From Ereboglobus sp. (lineage in GTDB: Bacteria; Verrucomicrobiota; Verrucomicrobiia; Opitutales; Opitutaceae), in assembly GCA_029974595.1 (NCBI GenBank), contig JARKRC010000074.1:1-64000 (forward strand): DNA of 64,000 nucleotides, written 5' to 3'. Shown piece after piece: positions 56,173 through 64,000 of the stretch (its first letter is position 1; every line of letters begins with the position of its first letter). A model generated the notes under the pieces. It ran no database searches and was not told where the DNA came from. It saw nothing but the letters and a program-made list of their open reading frames with translations. A program made the position numbers and the translations under genes.

Positions 56173-59019
56173 ATGAACATGCTTTCATTTCCTCCGCGCG
56201 CCAACGCAGACCTCATCGAAGCCGCCTACCGAAACTGGCTCGACAATCCCGACTCGGTCGATCCCACATGGCGGGGGTTTTTCCAAGGGTTCATGCTCGG
56301 CAACGGCGGGGCTGCCACGCCCGGGGCGATTGTCTCGGCGCTCGCGGGCGCGGACGGCGCAGGCGCGACCCTCACCGATTCGCTCAAGCAATCGCAAGTC
56401 CACTCGCTCATTTATCACTACCGCAGCATCGGGCATTTGCAGGCGCGCCTCGATCCGCTCTCGCCGCCTCCCGCGCCGACGCCGAGGCTTTCGCTTGCCG
56501 AGTTCGGTTTGGAAGAGGCGGATCTCGACCGGACGTTCGACGTCGGCCACTACCTCGACGGCGGGCGGATGCGTCTGCGCGATCTCATCGCGTCGCTCTC
56601 GAAAACCTACTGCGGCGCCATCGGCGTCGAATACATTCACATCCAGGATACCGAAATCCGCCGCTGGCTTCAGGCCGCGATGGAGCCGAATTATTTCCAG
56701 CCCGCCTTCAACAAGGCCGAGAAAACACGCATCCTCCGGCGCATCCACAAAGCCGAGATCTTCGAGAAGTTTCTCCACACAAAATACGTCGGCCAGAAAC
56801 GTTTCTCGCTCGAAGGCGGCGAGACATTCATCGCCGCGCTCGATGCCATCATCGAACGCTGTCCCACGCTCGGCATCGAGGAAATCGTCGTGGGCATGGC
56901 GCACCGCGGGCGCCTTTCCGTGCTCGCGAACATCCTCCGGAAACCCTTCGACGTTCTCTTCGAGCAATTCTCCGAAAACTACCTCCCGAACACCGTCGCG
57001 GGCGACGGTGACGTGAAATATCACCTCGGCTACGAGGCCATCCTAAAAACTTCCGGCGGCGCGCAAGTCGAAGTCCGGCTCGCCCCCAACCCCTCGCATC
57101 TTGAAATCGTCAACCCCGGCGTCGAAGGCAAGACGCGCGCCCGCCAGCGTCTCCGCGGCGACACCGCGACGCGCAGCAAAGTCATCCCGCTTCTCGTCCA
57201 TGGCGACGCCGCCCTCGCAGGGCAGGGCATCGGTTACGAGACGCTCCAGTTTTCGCAGCTTCCCGGCTATCGCACCGGCGGCACCCTCCACATCGTGATC
57301 AACAACCAGATCGGCTTCACCACGATGCCCGACGACAGCCGCTCCACGCGCTACTGCACCGACCTCGCGAAAATGGCCGACGCGCCGATCTTCCACGTCA
57401 ACGGCGACGACCCCGAGGCCGTCTGCCTCGCGACGCTCCTCGCGCTCGAATTCCGCCAGACGTTTCACCGCGACGTATTCGTTGACATGTATTGCTACCG
57501 CCGCCACGGCCACAACGAGTCCGACGAGCCCGCGTTCACCCAGCCCACGCTCTACAAAAAAATCGCCGCGCACCCGCACGTTTCCGAAATCTACTCCAAG
57601 CGCCTCATCACCGAAGGCACGATCACCTCCGCCGACAACGACGCCATCGTCAGCGAATACACCGCCGCAATGGAAGCCGCCTTCGCCAAGGCCAAGGCCG
57701 CCGAAGCCGCGGCCGCCGCGAAACCGCCCGAGGACTACGATCCCTCCACCCGCCGTTTCCGCGGTTCCAACGCCGTTTTCCAGCCCTCCTACAAACACAC
57801 CCCCGTCGCCACCGGCGTCACGCGCGAGTTGATCGAAAAAGTCACCCGCGCCCTCACCACCATCCCCGAGGGTTTCAACATCAATTCCAAGGTCAAACGC
57901 CTCCTCGACAACCGCGCCAAGGCCTTCGCCGAGGGCGGCCCCGTCGATTGGGGCTACGGCGAAGCGCTCGCGTTCGGCACGCTCCTCCTCGAGGGCGCGC
58001 CCGTGCGCCTCAGCGGGCAGGATTGCGAGCGCGGCACATTCAGCCACCGCCACGCCGTCCTCTACGATCAGGAAACCCGCGCACGCTACATCCCGCTCCA
58101 GAACCTCGCGCCCGACCAGGAGCGCTTCTGCGTTTACAACTCCCTCCTTTCCGAAGCCGCCGTGCTCATGTTCGACTACGGTTACTCAATGGATTACCAG
58201 AAAATGCTCTGCATATGGGAGGCGCAATTCGGCGACTTCGCCAACGGCGCGCAAGTCGCCATCGACCAGTTCATCGTCAGCGCCGAGTCCAAGTGGCAGC
58301 GCACCGCCGGCATCGTCCTCTTCCTCCCGCACGGCTACGAAGGGCAGGGCCCCGAGCACTCCTCCGCGCGCCTCGAACGATACCTGCAAGCCTGCGCCGA
58401 AAACAACATACAGGTCGTCAACCCCACCACGCCCGCGCAAATCTTCCACCTCCTGCGCCGCCAGATGAAACGCGACTTCAAGAAACCCCTCGTCGTGATG
58501 TCGCCCAAATCCCTCCTTCGCCATCCCGCCGCCGTCTCGCGTATCCAGGATTTCACTACGGACGGATTTCAAGAAATCCTCGACGACCCCGCCTGGGCGG
58601 ACTGGGCCTCGTGCCCGCTTCCCTCCGGCGGCAAAACCGAGGACGCCCCCAAGTCGCACCGTCCCCCGGGCCGCATCATCCTCTGCTCCGGCAAAGTCTA
58701 TTACGACCTCTGCGATTATCGCGACCGCCACAAAATCACCGACGCCGCCATTCTCCGCATCGAGCAACTCTACCCGCTTCATCGCAATCGCATTGCCGAG
58801 CTCGCCGACACCTACGGTCACGGCGGCCACCTCATCTGGTGCCAGGAAGAGCCGCAAAACATGGGTGCCTGGACATGGATTGCCCCGCAATTCGAGGAAA
58901 TCTTCGGACGCAAAGCCACCTACGCCGGCCGCAAGCCCAGCGCCAGCCCCGCCGTCGGCGCGCTCGCCCTCCACAAACGCGAACTCACCATGCTCCTCCG
59001 CGACGCCTTCAACCTTTAA
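56173..59019 (+). CDS. sucA: 2-oxoglutarate dehydrogenase E1 component
   Basis: I use the ATG at 56173 (948 residues), which puts the E1 N-terminal E2-binding segment first (RANADLIEAAYRNWLDNPDS). Landmarks are EEIVVGMAHRGRLSVLANIL, APNPSHLEIVNPGVEGKTRA, the ThDP/Mg region HVNGDDPEAVCLATLLALEF, YRRHGHNESDEPAFTQP, SGQDCERGTFSHRHAVLYD and WCQEEPQNMGAW. It decarboxylates 2-oxoglutarate and passes the succinyl group to the lipoyl E2. It heads the sucA-sucB-lpdA series on the + strand, with 194 bp upstream to the divergent SUI1 gene, where TATAAT near 55998 may be part of a promoter. Confidence 0.97.
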   Translation: MNMLSFPPRANADLIEAAYRNWLDNPDSVDPTWRGFFQGFMLGNGGAATPGAIVSALAGADGAGATLTDSLKQSQVHSLIYHYRSIGHLQARLDPLSPPPAPTPRLSLAEFGLEEADLDRTFDVGHYLDGGRMRLRDLIASLSKTYCGAIGVEYIHIQDTEIRRWLQAAMEPNYFQPAFNKAEKTRILRRIHKAEIFEKFLHTKYVGQKRFSLEGGETFIAALDAIIERCPTLGIEEIVVGMAHRGRLSVLANILRKPFDVLFEQFSENYLPNTVAGDGDVKYHLGYEAILKTSGGAQVEVRLAPNPSHLEIVNPGVEGKTRARQRLRGDTATRSKVIPLLVHGDAALAGQGIGYETLQFSQLPGYRTGGTLHIVINNQIGFTTMPDDSRSTRYCTDLAKMADAPIFHVNGDDPEAVCLATLLALEFRQTFHRDVFVDMYCYRRHGHNESDEPAFTQPTLYKKIAAHPHVSEIYSKRLITEGTITSADNDAIVSEYTAAMEAAFAKAKAAEAAAAAKPPEDYDPSTRRFRGSNAVFQPSYKHTPVATGVTRELIEKVTRALTTIPEGFNINSKVKRLLDNRAKAFAEGGPVDWGYGEALAFGTLLLEGAPVRLSGQDCERGTFSHRHAVLYDQETRARYIPLQNLAPDQERFCVYNSLLSEAAVLMFDYGYSMDYQKMLCIWEAQFGDFANGAQVAIDQFIVSAESKWQRTAGIVLFLPHGYEGQGPEHSSARLERYLQACAENNIQVVNPTTPAQIFHLLRRQMKRDFKKPLVVMSPKSLLRHPAAVSRIQDFTTDGFQEILDDPAWADWASCPLPSGGKTEDAPKSHRPPGRIILCSGKVYYDLCDYRDRHKITDAAILRIEQLYPLHRNRIAELADTYGHGGHLIWCQEEPQNMGAWTWIAPQFEEIFGRKATYAGRKPSASPAVGALALHKRELTMLLRDAFNL

Positions 59020-59115
59020 TATTCACCAAAAACATAACTAAAATCCGATAACCTCAAAAAAACCGCACCGTCCTCCACTCATCCCGCATTCCCAAATCCG
59101 CATTCCACATTTCTC

Positions 59116-60384
59116 ATGAGCCTCATCGAAGTCAAAATCCCGCCTGTGGGCGAATCCATCACCTCCGGAATCCTCGCCAAATGGCACGTCGCCGACGGCG
59201 CCATTGTCAAAAAAGACCAGCCCCTCTACGAACTCGAAACCGACAAAATCACCTCCGAGGCCACGGCCGAGTCCGCCGGCAAGATCACCCTCAAGGCCGC
59301 CGCCGGTGACGAAGTGAAAATCGGCCAGATCGTCGCCACAATCGACACCTCCGTCGGATCAGGTGGCACGGGCGACTCGCCCGTGGGTTCGAGTGGGTCG
59401 AGTGGGTCGAGTGGCACGGGCTTCCAGCCCGTGGGATCGGGTCGCACGGGCGTCCCGCCCGTGCCTTCCCCCGCCGTCCAGCGCCTCGCCGCCGAAACCG
59501 GCATCAACCCCGCGACCGTCACCGGCACCGGCAAAGGCGGCCGCGTCACCAAAGCCGACATGTTGGAAAAAGCCGAAACCCTGAAAGAAAAATCCTCCGC
59601 ACAATCACCCGCCCCCGCCCCCACGCCTGCCTCCGACATTCCGCATTCCCCATTCCCCATTCCGCATTCTTCTTCCGAAGCTGGCGCCCGCCAGCTTCGG
59701 AAGAAAATGACTCCTCTGCGCAAACGCATCGCCGAGCGCCTCGTGCAGGCGCAGCACCAGGCCGCGATGCTGACCACCTTCAACGAGTGCGATATGTCCG
59801 CCGTCATGGCCCTGCGCTCGAAATACCAGGACGACTTCACCAAGCGCCACGGCATCAAGCTGGGTTTCATGTCGTTCTTCACGAAGGCGGTGGTCCACGC
59901 CCTGCAAGCCGTCCCCGGCATCAACGCGCAGATCGACGGCGACACGATCGTCCAAAACAATTACTACGACATCGGCATCGCCGTCTCCTCCGAAAAAGGC
60001 CTGATGGTTCCCGTCCTTCGCAATTGTGACAAAATCGGCATGGCCGACATCGAAAAACAGCTCGGCGACCTCGCCAAAAAAGCCCGCGACGGCAAAATCA
60101 CGCTCCCCGATCTCGAAGGCGGCGTGTTCACGATCACCAACGGCGGCATCTTCGGCTCGATGCTCTCGACCCCGATCATCAACACCCCGCAAAGCGCCAT
60201 CCTCGGCCTGCACGCCATCAACGAGCGCCCCGTCGCGGTGAACGGCCAGGTCGTCATCCGCCCGATGATGTATCTCGCCCTCAGCTACGACCACCGCCTC
60301 ATCGACGGCAAGGAAGCCGTGACCTTCCTCGTAAAAGTAAAACAAGCCATCGAAGACCCCGCGCGGCTGGTGCTGGGATTGTAA
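59116..60384 (+). CDS. sucB: 2-oxoglutarate dehydrogenase E2 (dihydrolipoyl succinyltransferase)
   Basis: The 422-residue E2 has a lipoyl domain at 1-77 with the lipoylated Lys44 in [16 protein letters not shown] peripheral subunit-binding domain lies at about 117-152 ([20 protein letters not shown]). The catalytic domain covers about 195-422, with [19 protein letters not shown] carrying the His and Asp of catalysis. The two linkers are unusual. Residues 81-117 translate three CACGGGC-family palindromes ([21 protein letters not shown]) plus a GSS triplet repeat. Residues about 174-197 translate other repeats, including a 32-bp palindrome. Since these linkers are naturally flexible, function is probably preserved. 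Confidence 0.97.
   Translation: MSLIEVKIPPVGESITSGILAKWHVADGAIVKKDQPLYELETDKITSEATAESAGKITLKAAAGDEVKIGQIVATIDTSVGSGGTGDSPVGSSGSSGSSGTGFQPVGSGRTGVPPVPSPAVQRLAAETGINPATVTGTGKGGRVTKADMLEKAETLKEKSSAQSPAPAPTPASDIPHSPFPIPHSSSEAGARQLRKKMTPLRKRIAERLVQAQHQAAMLTTFNECDMSAVMALRSKYQDDFTKRHGIKLGFMSFFTKAVVHALQAVPGINAQIDGDTIVQNNYYDIGIAVSSEKGLMVPVLRNCDKIGMADIEKQLGDLAKKARDGKITLPDLEGGVFTITNGGIFGSMLSTPIINTPQSAILGLHAINERPVAVNGQVVIRPMMYLALSYDHRLIDGKEAVTFLVKVKQAIEDPARLVLGL
59364..59464. repeat. Three CACGGGC-family palindromes plus 9-bp tandem repeat in the first sucB linker
   Basis: Copies lie at 59364-59385 (loop GACTC), 59412-59433 (loop TTCCA) and 59444-59464 (loop GTCCC). Between the first and second, the 9-mer TCGAGTGGG occurs three times (59389-59415, the last ending GGC). 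Reading frame is maintained throughout. Confidence 0.9.
59672..59703. repeat. Perfect 32-bp palindrome in the second sucB linker
   Basis: CTTCCGAAGCTGGCG and CGCCAGCTTCGGAAG are perfect arms around CC. It encodes [11 protein letters not shown] at the edge of the catalytic domain and is preceded by ATTCCGCATTC/CCCATTCC words. It belongs to a different palindrome family from the copies in the first linker. Confidence 0.88.
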
Positions 60385-60414
60385 GTTTCGACAGCCTTGA
60401 CAGTATGAGGCAAA

Positions 60415-60432
60415 TTGAGACAGTTTGAGACA
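60415..60432 (+). promoter_or_regulatory. Direct repeats TTGAGACA upstream of the RelB-like gene
   Basis: Two TTGAGACA copies (60415-60422 and 60425-60432) with a 10-bp period lie just before the antitoxin start, and a related TTGACA occurs at 60397. The spacing of one helical turn suggests an autoregulatory antitoxin operator overlapping the ribosome-binding region. Confidence 0.4.
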
Positions 60433-60434
60433 TC

Positions 60435-60722
60435 ATGGTCACTGAGACACAAACCACACAAATCCGCATTCGTGTGCCCGCAAGACGCATGAAAAAAGTG
60501 CAGCGCATGTTCGATGAAATGGGCACCGACGTTACCGGGGCCGTGAACATGTTTTTGGCCCAAGTCGAACGCAGCGGACGTTTGCCGTTCGATGTGGCGG
60601 TCAGCGAGATCCCAAATGCCACCACCCGCGCCGCCATGCACGAAGTGGATGAAATGGTTCGGAACAAGACGCCGGGATACGCCAGCAAAGGGGCGTTTCT
60701 GAATGCGCTTAAAGCGAAATGA
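60435..60722 (+). CDS. RelB/DinJ-family antitoxin
   Basis: The 95-residue protein has an N-terminal ribbon-helix-helix (about 7-50: QIRIRVPARRMKKVQRMFDE, MGTDVTGAVNMFLAQVERSG) as in DinJ. The C-terminal toxin-binding tail is LPFDVAVSEIPNATTRAAMH. It would neutralise the downstream YafQ-like toxin and repress its own operon. Its stop overlaps the toxin start (ATGA). The pair sits between sucB and lpdA, 50 bp after sucB. Confidence 0.9.
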   Translation: MVTETQTTQIRIRVPARRMKKVQRMFDEMGTDVTGAVNMFLAQVERSGRLPFDVAVSEIPNATTRAAMHEVDEMVRNKTPGYASKGAFLNALKAK

Positions 60723-60985
60723 CGCCCGCATTTTCCAAGCAATTCAAAAAAGATTATGCCCGTCGCATCCAAGGCACGCGCATGGAAGCCGAGTTTGAGG
60801 AGTTGCTGGATATGCTTCTGAGCGGCACGCCGCTGCCGCGCAATTACCACGATCATGCCCTTGCCGGGGAATGGAAAGGCTATCGCGACTGCCATTTGCG
60901 CGGCGACATGGTTGTGATTTATCGCATTGCCGACGACATGCTTTATTTCGTCCGCATCAACACCCACAGCGAACTCTTCGGCTGA
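60719..60985 (+). CDS. YafQ-family mRNA interferase toxin
   Basis: The 88-residue RelE-superfamily ribosome-dependent endoribonuclease keeps the YafQ catalytic pattern HALAGEWKGYRDCHLRGDMV with His46, His59 and Asp63, and THSELF with His83 and Phe87. It overlaps the antitoxin gene by four bases. Intact motifs suggest an active toxin. lpdA starts 51 bp downstream, so the pair and lpdA could share transcripts from the suc promoter. Confidence 0.92.
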   Translation: MTPAFSKQFKKDYARRIQGTRMEAEFEELLDMLLSGTPLPRNYHDHALAGEWKGYRDCHLRGDMVVIYRIADDMLYFVRINTHSELFG

Positions 60986-61036
60986 TGGCTGTTTCTTCAA
61001 TTGAAAATCAGCCTTCCAAAAATCGAAAATCCAACC

Positions 61037-62530
61037 ATGTCCCAATTCGATCTCATCGTCATCGGCGGCGGTCCCGGCGGATACGTCTGCGCGTTCCGCG
61101 CCTCGCAACTCGGCCTCAAGGTCGCGCTCGTCGAAAAACGCGTCACGCTCGGCGGCACCTGCCTGAATGTCGGCTGCATCCCAACCAAGGCGCTCCTGCA
61201 CTCCACCGAGCAGTTTACCTTCGCCCGCGATCACGCTGCGGCGCATGGCATCAAATTCGACAATCTCGCCGCCGATGTCCCCGCGATGATGAAACGCAAA
61301 GACGCCGTTGTGGCCAAGCTCACCGGCGGCGTCGCCCAGCTCGCCAAGGCGCGCAAAATCACCGTGTTCAACGGAACGGCGAGCTTTGGTGGCACGGGCA
61401 GCTTGCCCGTGTCTTCACCGTCACATGGGCAGGCTACCCATGACACGGCGGCAAACCCACGGGCTGGCAGCCCGTGCCACTCCATCGAGGTCGCCATGAC
61501 CGACGCGGGCGGGAAGGCCATCAGGCAGACCATCGCCGCGCCCAACATCGTCATCGCCACCGGCTCGCTTCCCGCCGAACTGCCTGCGGTCAAAATCGAC
61601 GGCAAGCACATCATTTCCAGCGATCAGGCCATCGCGCTCGACGAGGTGCCGAAAAAACTCGTCGTCATCGGTGGCGGCGCCATCGGACTCGAACTCGGCT
61701 CCGTGTGGGCGCGCCTCGGCTCCGATGTCACCATCGTTGAGTTCCTGCCGAAAATCGCCGCCACGGCGGACGACGACATCGTGCGCAATTACACGAGGCT
61801 TCTCCAAAAGCAGGGCATCAAAATCGAAACCGGCGCAAAAGTCACCGGCGTGAAATTCAACGGTCCCAGCGGCGTCCTCGTCGCCGAACGCGCCGGCGCG
61901 CCGCTCGAATTCGCCGTGGACAAAGTCCTGCTCGCCGTCGGACGCCGCCCGAACACCGAAAAGCTCGGCCTCGAAAAAATCGGTGTCGCGCTCGATTCGA
62001 AAGGCCGCATCCAGGTCGATTCTGAACTCCGCACCAACGTCCCCGGCATCCGCGCCATCGGCGACGTTGTCGCCGGCCCGATGCTCGCGCACAAAGCCGA
62101 GGAGGATGGCGCCGCCGCCGCCGAATGGATCGCGGGCAAATACGGCCACATCAACTGGGATTTCGTTCCTGCGATCATCTACACCGCGCCCGAAATCGCG
62201 ACCGTCGGCCTCGGCGAAGATGCCGCGAAAGAGAAAAACATCCCCGTCAATATCGGCCGTTTCAATTTCGCCGCCAACGGACGCGCGCTTGCGAACGATG
62301 CCGCCGACGGCTACGTGAAAATCATCGCCGATGCAAAGACCGACAGCATCCTCGGCGCGCAAATCCTCGGCCACGGCGCGGGCGAGCTCATCGCCGAAGT
62401 CGTCGCGCACATGGAATACGGCGGCAGCGCCGAAGACCTCGCGCGCACGATCCACGCGCACCCCACGTTGGGCGAATCCGTTAAGGAAGCCGCCCTCGCC
62501 GTCAGCAAAAGCGCAATCCACGCACTGTAA
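61037..62530 (+). CDS. lpdA: Dihydrolipoyl dehydrogenase (E3)
   Basis: The start is the ATG at 61037 (497 residues), opening SQFDLIVIGGGPGGYVCAF. The redox-active pair is Cys42 and Cys47 in GGTCLNVGCIPTKALLH. The NAD domain has KLVVIGGGAIGLELGSVWAR, and the interface domain ends with the His-Glu catalytic pair in IHAHPTLGESVKEA. The protein is about 30 residues longer than usual because residues 119-148 (61391-61480) translate three palindromic repeats inserted between FNGTASFG and IEVAM. The frame is preserved. It is separated from sucB by the toxin-antitoxin pair. Confidence 0.97.
   Translation: MSQFDLIVIGGGPGGYVCAFRASQLGLKVALVEKRVTLGGTCLNVGCIPTKALLHSTEQFTFARDHAAAHGIKFDNLAADVPAMMKRKDAVVAKLTGGVAQLAKARKITVFNGTASFGGTGSLPVSSPSHGQATHDTAANPRAGSPCHSIEVAMTDAGGKAIRQTIAAPNIVIATGSLPAELPAVKIDGKHIISSDQAIALDEVPKKLVVIGGGAIGLELGSVWARLGSDVTIVEFLPKIAATADDDIVRNYTRLLQKQGIKIETGAKVTGVKFNGPSGVLVAERAGAPLEFAVDKVLLAVGRRPNTEKLGLEKIGVALDSKGRIQVDSELRTNVPGIRAIGDVVAGPMLAHKAEEDGAAAAEWIAGKYGHINWDFVPAIIYTAPEIATVGLGEDAAKEKNIPVNIGRFNFAANGRALANDAADGYVKIIADAKTDSILGAQILGHGAGELIAEVVAHMEYGGSAEDLARTIHAHPTLGESVKEAALAVSKSAIHAL
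61390..61479. repeat. Three CACGGGC-family palindromes inside lpdA
   Basis: Copies lie at 61390-61411 (loop AGCTT), 61422-61443 (variant stem CATGGG/CCCATG, loop CAGGCTA) and 61458-61479 (loop TGGCA). Together they form a 90-base, 30-codon insertion. The middle copy shows the same paired stem change as the intergenic copy at 27349. Confidence 0.9.
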
Positions 62531-62582
62531 CGTGCCGCGGCGGTTTCGCCCGCACGGAAAGAAGTGCAGCCGGTTTATTTTC

Positions 62583-62628
62583 ACGCAGAGGCGCGGAAAA
62601 TCATTCGTCATTCTCCGCGCCTCTGCGT
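62583..62628. repeat. Palindromic dispersed repeat between lpdA and eno (CTCTGCGTCTCCGCG family)
   Basis: Perfect 15-bp arms ACGCAGAGGCGCGGA (62583-62597) and TCCGCGCCTCTGCGT (62614-62628) with a 16-base loop. Words of this family recur near 12608, 13000-13060 and 27160-27222. It could act as a weak terminator after lpdA but lacks a T-run. Confidence 0.75.
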
Positions 62629-62737
62629 CTCCGCGTGAGCTTAAGAATCCGGGCTTTCCGCGCGGTTCGTTGCGAAAACATTTTACCTCACAAAATTTTC
62701 ACTCTTATATCTCATCCTTTCATCGATTCGCGTCTGA

Positions 62738-64000
<1,263 letters not shown>

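Noticed and set aside
59381-59391. tRNA T-loop-like GGGTTCGAG
   Set aside because: It lies inside the sucB linker within a tandem repeat and no cloverleaf can be formed around it.

Overview
The window is GC-rich bacterial chromosome, apparently the end of a contig: base 1 lies in a run of 19 C and both terminal genes are cut off. The protein families point to Verrucomicrobiota, most likely Opitutaceae. They include long type V autotransporters carrying T5SS/PEP-CTERM-associated repeats, TonB-dependent receptors with a VVTGEREG TonB box and no SusD partner, an OleA/OleB pair, an SUI1-type factor and the order tyrA-aroA-cmk-plsC. The taxonomic call is inference from families, not from a marker gene.

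Region 1 (1-28 kb) is accessory and almost all on the + strand. It holds two surface carbohydrate modules, each with a large autotransporter, a TonB-dependent receptor and secreted glycan-active proteins: an Asp-box propeller protein, a TIM-barrel-like putative hydrolase and a five-bladed-propeller putative hydrolase. The passenger of the first autotransporter resembles the second half of the giant 2826-residue one. Between the modules are decayed genes: a frameshifted paralogue of the putative hydrolase interrupted by a REP-like element, a chimeric ORF carrying a duplicated gene end, and a fragment of a short-chain dehydrogenase.

Region 2 (28-46 kb) holds a sugar-metabolism cluster (Gfo/Idh/MocA oxidoreductase, DeoR regulator, NagA-like deacetylase), a sulfonate/nitrate-type ABC importer, rarA, rpsT, an MTAP-family phosphorylase, a CHASE2-adenylate cyclase broken by a one-base frameshift, an OprP-like porin, an Rsm22-like methyltransferase, a VOC protein, oleB and oleA, a lipoprotein and UDP-glucuronate decarboxylase.

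Region 3 (46-64 kb) is mostly housekeeping: a toxin-antitoxin pair, uvrB, an ECF sigma factor, rhaA, plsC-cmk-aroA-tyrA and an SUI1 gene on the - strand, then sucA-sucB-(RelB/YafQ pair)-lpdA and the start of eno on the + strand.

The most unusual signal is a family of about 22-bp palindromes (stem CACGGGC/GCCCGTG with a variable loop). They occur between genes and also in frame inside sucB, lpdA, aroA and oleB, where they appear to add peptide segments to core enzymes. Two copies carry a paired change to CATGGG/CCCATG that keeps the stem intact. Several other palindromic repeat families are also present, including a perfect 40-bp inverted repeat after the sigma factor gene. No rRNA, tRNA, CRISPR array or transposase gene was recognised.
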